From the NCBI RefSeq assembly GCF_015693305.1, contig NZ_CP065138.1:2420001-2484000 (forward strand): a stretch of 64,000 nt of DNA. Direction: 5' to 3'. Below are positions 58,246 to 64,000 of this stretch, one piece after another. The DNA is from Sphingobium sp. Cam5-1. GTDB lineage: Bacteria > Pseudomonadota > Alphaproteobacteria > Sphingomonadales > Sphingomonadaceae. Made by a program: the position numbers and the translations under genes. The notes beneath the pieces were generated by a model. The model ran no database searches, was not told the DNA's origin, and saw only the letters and a program-made list of their open reading frames with translations. Position 1 is the stretch's first letter. Each line of letters starts with the position of its first letter.

Positions 58246-58755
58246 TCACCATCCCAGCTCGGCGGCATGATCGGGATCGGCCAGTGCGGTCAGCCGCCGC
58301 GCCGCCCGCCTTGCAAAGCGCAGTGTCTCCGCTTTCCGCCGTGCCGCCGCCAGCGGTTCCACCGGCGCAGGCCGCAGTAATTCGGCATCATATTGATCCG
58401 CAACGATCAGGCCCGTGCGCGCTGGCCATAAAGCCTCGCTATCGAACAGCGACAGGTCAAAGCCGGATGGCACCGCCCAGAAAAAGCGATCGCAATAGTC
58501 CAGATAATCCGGCCATTTCATGTCACCGAGCAGGTCGGCGCGGCTGCACTTGATCTCGACGATGCTGATCCGCCCCGCGCTGTCCAGCGCCATGATGTCG
58601 GCGCGGCGCCCATTGGGCAGCGGCACTTCCAAAATTCCGCTCATGTCATGGCGAAAAAACAGCCGCAGCGTGCCACGCGCCACGGCCAGCGCCGTGCCAT
58701 CGGTCAGGGGAGAGCAGTGCCGATCAGGGGTGGGCATGGAAGAAACCGGACTCAT
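58246..58755 (-). CDS. mmcB: MmcB family DNA repair protein
   Basis: A 169-residue protein of the MmcB family, a PD-(D/E)XK-type nuclease fold. The DIMALDSAGRISIVEIKCSRADLL segment shows the D...EIK active-site pattern. In Caulobacter crescentus, mmcB is a damage-inducible gene linked to mitomycin C tolerance. I see no LexA box with certainty upstream. The Met at residue 7 is an alternative start. It is probably a single gene. Confidence 0.85.
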   Translation of the reverse strand: MSPVSSMPTPDRHCSPLTDGTALAVARGTLRLFFRHDMSGILEVPLPNGRRADIMALDSAGRISIVEIKCSRADLLGDMKWPDYLDYCDRFFWAVPSGFDLSLFDSEALWPARTGLIVADQYDAELLRPAPVEPLAAARRKAETLRFARRAARRLTALADPDHAAELGW

Positions 58756-58846
58756 GCCCCTATCTTAGAACAAGAAGGGAACAAAAGAAAAGGCCGATTC
58801 AGTTCCCTGAACCGGCCCGCTGTCCTTGTGATGTGCGACCCGAGGA

Positions 58847-59494
58847 TCAGCGATAGAAAATATGATTGTCGATCGAGGCCAGCTGGCGCTTGCCCCAGCT
58901 CGGCGACACGCGACGGGCATGGAAAAACAGCGCGCCTTCGGCCTTGCTGTTCCAACTGTCCTGAATCGCAATCTGTGCGATCGCGACAGCCTCACGCCAG
59001 CTCTCGCTGGCCATCGGGATGGTCGGCATGCCACGGCCACGGACGAAGCTGAACTGGCCAGGCTGATAGACGACGCCGCACATGCTGTTGGCGAAACGGC
59101 CCGACTTCACGCGATTGATGATGACGCGGGCAACGGCCAGCTGGCCTTCCAGGCTCTCGCCCTTTGATTCGAAATACACCGCGCCAGCCAGACATTTCAT
59201 GTCGCCTTCGACGCTTTCGGCTTCGCCCTGCGCATCGACCAGAGCGGACAGATTGTCGGCACGCACATCGGCGCTATTGGAAAGATTGGCCAGCGGCTGA
59301 GCGACTTCGCGCGGCGCGGCAAAAATAACAGCGGGCTTGGAAGCCGCCGGAGCTGCATTCAGCTCTTGATTCCCGGCAAGGGAGACGACCGAAGGAGCGA
59401 CTTCGCTAGCGCTCGACATGTCGGCCGCTGTAACCGCGACGGTGGCGGTCAGGGCAAATGCCGCGGCAGTCGCGGCCTTCAAACGAAAACTCAT
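58847..59494 (-). CDS. Cell-wall hydrolase (SleB-like)
   Basis: A 215-residue exported protein. A signal peptide (about residues 1-25) precedes a low-complexity linker and a SleB-type hydrolase domain. The catalytic-site region AGAVYFESKGESLEGQLAVA includes the conserved Glu, and RGRGMP and DSWNSKAEGALFFHA are typical. Bacterial members act as lytic enzymes or peptidoglycan-remodelling factors. ATG 59494 has GAG upstream. It lies apart from other cell-wall genes. Confidence 0.87.
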   Translation of the reverse strand: MSFRLKAATAAAFALTATVAVTAADMSSASEVAPSVVSLAGNQELNAAPAASKPAVIFAAPREVAQPLANLSNSADVRADNLSALVDAQGEAESVEGDMKCLAGAVYFESKGESLEGQLAVARVIINRVKSGRFANSMCGVVYQPGQFSFVRGRGMPTIPMASESWREAVAIAQIAIQDSWNSKAEGALFFHARRVSPSWGKRQLASIDNHIFYR

Positions 59495-59675
59495 TACAGC
59501 TCAGAAACATGCGGTTCTTGGCCAGAGACGTCGGGAAAAACCCCATCACATAATCGACGTCAGGCCGCCCCCCGTCTGCGTGTTTACCTCGCCCGCCCCC
59601 CACGGGCGAATTTGGCAACCTGCGCGTTAAGCGTTGGGTGGGGCCAGTGCCTTTCCATCCGTTCAGAGTCAACGA

Positions 59676-60014
59676 TCAACAGATCGTTTCAGCGGCGAAC
59701 CGTTCCGCATCCGCGATATCGAGTTCCACGATCCACAGATCGGGGTCTGATCTCCGACGCCTCGCTATATATTGATTGAGGGAATCACTTCCCTCCTCCG
59801 GCGCGGGTCCGCAACGCTCCAACCTATATCCACCGGCAAAATCGGAAACCCGTTCGAACAGGCCCATAGCCTGCCCCCTTTCAGCGGCTTCGATAAGGAT
59901 TGCGCCACTAATCTCGTCGCCCTTGACCAGCACCGTGGCAAAGCCCCCCGCCCCGGCCGCGCGCCTTACCAGCACGCCGACCAGCATCGCGCTGGTCAGC
60001 CGGTCAGCCTGCAT
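59676..60014 (-). CDS. DUF1491 family protein
   Basis: A 112-residue soluble protein of the DUF1491 family, found in alphaproteobacteria. It has the family's N-terminal LVRRAAGAGGFATVLVKGD motif and the RRRSDPDLWIVELD motif near the C-terminus. Function unknown. Its start overlaps the preceding thioesterase stop by 11 nt. It is the last gene of hpf-ptsN-thioesterase-DUF1491. Confidence 0.85.
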   Translation of the reverse strand: MQADRLTSAMLVGVLVRRAAGAGGFATVLVKGDEISGAILIEAAERGQAMGLFERVSDFAGGYRLERCGPAPEEGSDSLNQYIARRRRSDPDLWIVELDIADAERFAAETIC

Positions 60015-60459
60015 AGCCCGGCAGCGAAGACAGCGGAAATTGCGACCGCATGAAGGTGCCCGTTCCCCGGCCTACCTCTTCGCCGTCCATGTCGATCAGG
60101 CTCGCTTCGGCGACGAACACCCGCCGCTTGCCGCTGATCCACCGCCCTTCGGCCCGGATCCGGCCCGGCCCGATCGGGCGGGTGAACAGCAGGTTGAAGG
60201 CGGTCGTCAGCAGAAAACGATCGCTGACAAGGCTGTTCGCAGCATAAAAGGCGGCATCGTCCATCATCTTGAAATAGACGGTGCCATGAACCGCGCCCGC
60301 CGCGTGAAACTGTTCTTCATCGACATCGAACTCGATGATCGACCGGCCCGCCTCGGGAATCGTCAGCTCCGACCGGAACATCCGGTTGATCGGCGCGGAA
60401 CGATAGAGATTCTCGAGCGCACGGAAATGCGCCGCCTCGCCGCTCGGCGCGCCGTCCAT
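60004..60459 (-). CDS. PaaI-like acyl-CoA thioesterase
   Basis: A 151-residue hotdog-fold thioesterase. The AGAVHGTVYFKMMDDAAFYAA segment holds the PaaI-type HGG-like site, here HGT. It likely hydrolyses acyl-CoA. ATG 60459 is just after the ptsN stop (TGAAATG). An upstream in-frame ATG at 60555 adds 32 unrelated residues inside ptsN. It overlaps DUF1491 by 11 nt. Confidence 0.85.
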   Translation of the reverse strand: MDGAPSGEAAHFRALENLYRSAPINRMFRSELTIPEAGRSIIEFDVDEEQFHAAGAVHGTVYFKMMDDAAFYAANSLVSDRFLLTTAFNLLFTRPIGPGRIRAEGRWISGKRRVFVAEASLIDMDGEEVGRGTGTFMRSQFPLSSLPGYAG

Positions 60460-60460
60460 T

Positions 60461-60928
60461 TCAGGCGGCGTCACGCGCTTCGCCACCGGCCAGCAGCGCG
60501 TGCAGCGCCTCGGCTGACTTCGCCCCGCGCAGCCGGGCGACATGCCCCTCATCACGCAGATAGCGCGACACGCGGGCGAGCGTCTTCAAATGTTCCGCCC
60601 CGCTATCGACCGGCGACAGCAAGGCGAAGACGATGTCGACCGGCGCATCATCGACCGCGTCGAAGGCAAGCGGGGGATTGAGCAGGATGACGACGCCCCT
60701 CATCCGGTCCAGGCCGGGAATCTTCGCATGCGGGATGGCGACTCCGCCGCCAAAGCCGGTCGATCCCAGTCGTTCGCGCTCGAACAGTGCTTCCGATACC
60801 GCGTTCGCCTCCAGACCATAGGCGGACGCGGCCAGTTGCGCGATTTTCTGGAACAGCGGCTTCTTGCCATTCGCCGAGACGTCTGTTGCAAGTGCCTGCG
60901 GCGCGACGATGTCGTTGAAATGAACCAT
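60461..60928 (-). CDS. ptsN: PTS IIA-like nitrogen-regulatory protein PtsN
   Basis: A 155-residue EIIA-Ntr phosphocarrier. The phosphorylated His is in GVAIPHAKIPG. It belongs to the nitrogen phosphotransferase system with NPr and EI-Ntr and modulates potassium uptake and other responses. ATG 60928 is chosen; an upstream in-frame ATG adds 45 residues unlike the family. It lies 138 bp downstream of hpf on the same strand. Confidence 0.94.
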   Translation of the reverse strand: MVHFNDIVAPQALATDVSANGKKPLFQKIAQLAASAYGLEANAVSEALFERERLGSTGFGGGVAIPHAKIPGLDRMRGVVILLNPPLAFDAVDDAPVDIVFALLSPVDSGAEHLKTLARVSRYLRDEGHVARLRGAKSAEALHALLAGGEARDAA

Positions 60929-61066
60929 GACCAACCTGGAACAGCCGGCATGCGCGCTGCCCCTTAAAAACCGCGCTTGTCCGGGGATATAAAGCCCGGC
61001 CCCATAGGCTGCCTGCCGCTCTGGGTCAATGGCAGCCCGGGGCCGGGACCCGGTGTCAGGCACCTG

Positions 61067-61672
61067 TCAGGCGCGCGCTTCCAACCGCGGTTCCACCCAT
61101 CCGATCGTCCCGTCATGACGGCGATAGACCATGTTATAGGCGGATGTGCCAGCATTCAGGAACAGCAGCGCATTGGTGTTGCGCAGGTCCAGCATCATCA
61201 CTGCGTCAGACACGCTGGCTTCAGGAATATCGACCCGCGTTTCCGCCACGATCAGCGGCGCGTCGGCCGGTTCTTCCTCCTCCGGCGACGAAGCAAAGAT
61301 GGTATAGCCCGCGCCATCCATGCCGTTCAGCTCATAGCCATTGGCGCGCTGAGCCTCCGCCGCAATGGCTTGGGGATGGCGGTCCTTCAGGCGGCGCATG
61401 TACCGCCGCAGCTGCCGTTCGATCTTTTCTGCCGCCTGATCGAATGCCGGATGCGCCTCCTGCGCCTCGCCCGCGCCTTTCAGGATCAGGCCAGTCATCA
61501 CATGGCAGACGATATCGCAGTGGAACGCCCCGTGGGGTGCAGGCCGAAACGTGACCTGGGCGGAAATCGTGCGCGAAAAATATTTCTCGGCCATCGCCTC
61601 CAATCGGGTCGCGACATGCTCTTTCAGAGCGTCGCCCGTATCGACCTGATGGCCGGAAACACGAATATCCAT
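61067..61672 (-). CDS. hpf: Ribosome hibernation-promoting factor, long form
   Basis: A 201-residue ribosome-associated inhibitor of the long HPF type. The N-terminal domain (residues about 1-100) binds the decoding centre; a short acidic linker (EEEEPADAP) leads to the C-terminal domain (VSDAVMMLDLRNTNALLFLN...GTIGWVEP) that pairs ribosomes into 100S dimers. The neighbouring ptsN is the usual companion. The rpoN gene that often precedes them is not present here; dnaQ is upstream. Confidence 0.94.
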   Translation of the reverse strand: MDIRVSGHQVDTGDALKEHVATRLEAMAEKYFSRTISAQVTFRPAPHGAFHCDIVCHVMTGLILKGAGEAQEAHPAFDQAAEKIERQLRRYMRRLKDRHPQAIAAEAQRANGYELNGMDGAGYTIFASSPEEEEPADAPLIVAETRVDIPEASVSDAVMMLDLRNTNALLFLNAGTSAYNMVYRRHDGTIGWVEPRLEARA

Positions 61673-61752
61673 ATGCCTTCTCCTTGTTCTTGCCGGGCTG
61701 CAGGAGGCAGTCCGGTTGGGCGAAGCGTGAAGGGCAGTATGTCAGCCAGCCT

Positions 61753-62445
61753 TCAAGCCTCCTCCAGCCAGAGCGGCTTTTCCAGCGTCGCGACAAACGC
61801 TGCATGCCTCTCCAGCTCCATCGCGCTGGCCATGAAGACCCGCGCGGGACGAACAGGGCGAACCGCGATACCGCTCGCAAGTTCCACCCGAATGGCGTCT
61901 TTATCCTCCTCCTGTGCAAGACCGAGGCCGATCTGACGGCCGCCAGTCAGTTCGATATACAGCTGCGCCAACAATTCAGCGTCCAGCAACGCGCCATGCT
62001 TGATCCGATGGCTGCGATCGATGCCATAGCGTGTGCAGAGCGCATCCAGGCTGTGCTTGGCCCCCGGATGCATCTGCCGCGCGATTGCGACGGTATCGAT
62101 CATCCGGTGCATGCCGACTTCGGGCAGGCCGCACAGCTTCAACTCATGGTTGAGGAAGCCAAAATCGAACCGCGCGTTGTGCGCGACCAGAGGGCTATCC
62201 TCCAGGAACGCCAGCAGATCCTCGACCCCATGAGCGAAAAGCGGCTTGTCCTTCAGGAATATGTCCGAAAGCCCATGAATCGCCTCGGCGGCGGCGGGCA
62301 TCGCCCGCTGGGGATTATAATAAGCATGGAAGGTGCGGCCGGAAGGCACCCGGTTCACGAGTTCGATGCAACCTATTTCCACGAGCCGGTCGCCCGATAC
62401 AGGGTCAAATCCAGTCGTTTCGGTGTCGAAAATAATCTCGCGCAT
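61753..62445 (-). CDS. dnaQ: DNA polymerase III epsilon subunit (proofreading exonuclease)
   Basis: A 230-residue DEDDh 3'-5' exonuclease that proofreads for DNA polymerase III. The FDTETTGFD motif near the start, HNARFDFGFLNHEL in the middle and HGALLDAELLA near the end give the active-site acidic residues and His. ATG 62445 is chosen; an upstream in-frame ATG at 62502 adds 19 residues that overlap coaE. It is the last gene of maf-aroE-coaE-dnaQ. Confidence 0.95.
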   Translation of the reverse strand: MREIIFDTETTGFDPVSGDRLVEIGCIELVNRVPSGRTFHAYYNPQRAMPAAAEAIHGLSDIFLKDKPLFAHGVEDLLAFLEDSPLVAHNARFDFGFLNHELKLCGLPEVGMHRMIDTVAIARQMHPGAKHSLDALCTRYGIDRSHRIKHGALLDAELLAQLYIELTGGRQIGLGLAQEEDKDAIRVELASGIAVRPVRPARVFMASAMELERHAAFVATLEKPLWLEEA

Positions 62446-62479
62446 GGACCTCTTCACACCGACTCTGCCGGGCTTTTCC

Positions 62480-63073
62480 TTATCGACCTGTCTTTGATCC
62501 AAGGCAAGCCGCCAAGCGCCTCACCTGTGCCTGTGTGGCGGCAAATGTGGTGCCTGTATGGATGATATAGTCCGCCCGCCGCCGTTTTTCAGCATCGGGC
62601 GTCTGCAAGTGCAGGATTCTACGAAATTTCGCCGCCGTCATGCCCTTGCGCGCCAACACGCGCCTACGCTGCTTCCAGGCGGGCGCCGTCACCACGATGA
62701 CTCCCGCCAGCGTCCGCTCCATATGGCCTTCGAACAGCAAGGGGATATCCAGCACGACAAAGGCGCGCGAGCGATGACGGCGCAGGAAAGCCTTCCGCTC
62801 TTCCTTGACCGCCGGATGGACGATCGCCTCCAGCGCCTTCAGTTCCTGCGGATGGCCAAACACCGCCGCGCCCAGCTTGCCCCGATCCACACCTTCCGGT
62901 CCCGTCGTTCCGGGAAAGCGCGCCTCGATCGCTGGCAACAACCTGCCGTCGGGCCCCTGCAACCGATGCACCTCGGCGTCCGCATCGAACAGTGGCACAC
63001 CCTCCCGCCGCAGCATGGCGGCGACGGCCGACTTCCCCATGCCGATCGATCCGGTCAGCCCATAGATCTTCAT
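62480..63073 (-). CDS. coaE: Dephospho-CoA kinase
   Basis: A 197-residue P-loop kinase that phosphorylates dephospho-CoA at the 3' ribose position, the last step of coenzyme A synthesis. The P-loop GLTGSIGMGKSAV is near the start, and the CoA-domain motif FVVLDIPLLFE is intact. It starts 5 bp after the aroE stop, with dnaQ 34 bp downstream. Length is normal. Confidence 0.96.
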   Translation of the reverse strand: MKIYGLTGSIGMGKSAVAAMLRREGVPLFDADAEVHRLQGPDGRLLPAIEARFPGTTGPEGVDRGKLGAAVFGHPQELKALEAIVHPAVKEERKAFLRRHRSRAFVVLDIPLLFEGHMERTLAGVIVVTAPAWKQRRRVLARKGMTAAKFRRILHLQTPDAEKRRRADYIIHTGTTFAATQAQVRRLAACLGSKTGR

Positions 63074-63078
63074 GGCCT

Positions 63079-63900
63079 TCAGGCCGCCAGCAGCAGCGCG
63101 CGCAATTCATCGTCCCGGTCGCGCGGCGCCTGCGCGTCGAAGAAAATATCGAACGCCAGCGCGGCCTGCCCGATCAGCATCTCCAACCCATCCAACGCCT
63201 TCAAACCCCGCGCCCGTGCTGCCTTGAGCAGCTCGGTCTCTAGCGGCGCATAGACGATGTCATAAACCGTCGCATCGCGGGCCAGCGGCGACAGATCAAG
63301 ATCAAGCACCGGCTGTCCCACCATGCCCAGCGAACTGGTGTTGACCAGCAGATCGGCCGCCGGAAGCGGATCGCCCATGCCGATCACGCGTCCCTTGACC
63401 TTCGCCCGGTCAAGCAACGCCTGCCCCTTCGCCGCATCGCGCACCATCACGGTAATATCCGCCACGCCAAGGCTGGTGAGCGCAAACAGGATCGCCCGCG
63501 CCGCGCCCCCAGCCCCGACCAGAACCGCACTCTCACCCTTCCACTTGTCACGCAGCAGCGGCTGAAGGAATCCGCCCGCATCAGTATTGGTGCCGATCAA
63601 CGGCCCGCCGGTCTCGCTGGCGATCGTGTTCATCGCCCCGATCCGCTCCCGCACCCCGCCCGGATCGTCGGTATAATCCATCACGGCGATCTTGTGCGGA
63701 ATGGTGACATTGCACCCCAGCCAATCGGGATCAGCCCGCCGCTCCAGAAAATAGGCGGCCAGCCCCTCCGCCGTCACATGCGTCTTGCGATATTCCGCCT
63801 CAATCCCCAGGCAATCGAGCCAGAAATTATGGATGAGCGGCGATTTGCTGTGCGCGATCGGATCGCCGATCACTTCTGCATAAGGGAGCTTGTCAGTCAT
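63079..63900 (-). CDS. aroE: Shikimate dehydrogenase
   Basis: A 273-residue NADPH enzyme of aromatic amino acid synthesis. The shikimate-binding motif GDPIAHSKSPLIHN is near the N-terminus, with catalytic Lys in GCNVTIPHKIAVMD. The NADP motif GAGGAARAI is in the middle. Its ATG overlaps the maf stop by 4 nt (ATGA). Confidence 0.95.
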   Translation of the reverse strand: MTDKLPYAEVIGDPIAHSKSPLIHNFWLDCLGIEAEYRKTHVTAEGLAAYFLERRADPDWLGCNVTIPHKIAVMDYTDDPGGVRERIGAMNTIASETGGPLIGTNTDAGGFLQPLLRDKWKGESAVLVGAGGAARAILFALTSLGVADITVMVRDAAKGQALLDRAKVKGRVIGMGDPLPAADLLVNTSSLGMVGQPVLDLDLSPLARDATVYDIVYAPLETELLKAARARGLKALDGLEMLIGQAALAFDIFFDAQAPRDRDDELRALLLAA

Positions 63901-64000
63901 GCTGGCAGAACGCCCCGGATGCGCAGAAAGTCAAGCAGCGGAAGCAGCGGCAGCCCCTGAATCGCGAACTGGCTGCCCTCAACCTTGCTGAACAATTGCA
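63897..64000 (-). CDS. maf: Maf-like nucleotide pyrophosphatase (C-terminal end only)
   Basis: The last 33 codons of a gene cut by the window edge. The visible peptide LFSKVEGSQFAIQGLPLLPL matches the C-terminus of the Maf family, which removes non-canonical nucleoside triphosphates. The stop TGA at 63897-63899 overlaps the aroE start. The maf-aroE-coaE-dnaQ order is widespread in alphaproteobacteria near the replication origin. Confidence 0.8.
   Translation of the reverse strand, partial: QLFSKVEGSQFAIQGLPLLPLLDFLRIRGVLPA

Overview
The window is a 64 kb stretch of a high-GC chromosome. It is most likely from an alphaproteobacterium of the order Sphingomonadales (Sphingobium/Sphingomonas type). 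This rests on gene families and gene order typical of that group (DUF4167, DUF3576, DUF1491, DUF6489 and MmcB proteins, a large plug-type TonB receptor, the order mnmE-mnmG-rsmG-parA-parB) and on REP-like palindromes common in sphingomonads. I found no rRNA, tRNA, CRISPR array, transposase, integrase or prophage gene. Most of the window is core housekeeping DNA.

Layout. 1-2.6 kb: the end of a polysaccharide flippase, a CBS protein and an acyl-CoA thioesterase pair. 2.6-7 kb: hisS-prfA-prmC and a DUF4167 protein (minus strand). 7-11.8 kb: M61 peptidase, pyrophosphatase, MocR-type regulator and a small lipoprotein. 11.9-14.4 kb: gyrB. 14.4-16.7 kb: a three-gene Tad-type pseudopilin cluster (minus strand) with a hairpin over its ribosome binding site. 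16.9-22.9 kb: a lipoprotein, a ligase-associated helicase, a sulfur amino-acid PLP enzyme coupled to a 2-hydroxyacid dehydrogenase, and a HAD phosphatase. 23-26.6 kb: a four-gene Mla/MCE lipid transporter. 26.6-35.2 kb: pepN, then the parB-parA-rsmG-mnmG-mnmE block with three parS sites. 35.4-42.4 kb: dienelactone hydrolase, quinone oxidoreductase, TerC, rho, a two-motif retropepsin and PBP1A. 42.5-47.7 kb: msrB, then the DUF3576-leuS-lptE-holA operon. 47.9-59.5 kb: a more accessory stretch with a small outer-membrane protein, PaiB, a ThiE-like protein, YggS, a TonB receptor, PdeM, TrhO, two metal/cysteine-site proteins, SCO1, an ankyrin protein, MmcB and a cell-wall hydrolase. 59.7-64 kb: hpf-ptsN-thioesterase-DUF1491 and maf-aroE-coaE-dnaQ (minus strand).

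How it fits together. PrmC methylates the GGQ glutamine of the RF1 encoded just upstream. ParA, ParB and the three parS sites form a chromosome-segregation module. Together with maf-aroE-coaE-dnaQ at the right edge they suggest that the replication origin lies close by, probably just beyond position 64,000. That is an inference from known alphaproteobacterial gene order; no DnaA-box cluster is visible here.

I did not find a clearly new multi-gene system. The observations most worth checking are the ribosome-binding-site hairpin before the pseudopilin operon, the three parS sites (two inside rsmG), a probable frameshift in the ThiE-like gene facing paiB, the separated ligase-associated repair genes, a structured 352-bp gap before DUF4167, and three convergent gene pairs whose stop codons interlock in 4 bp.
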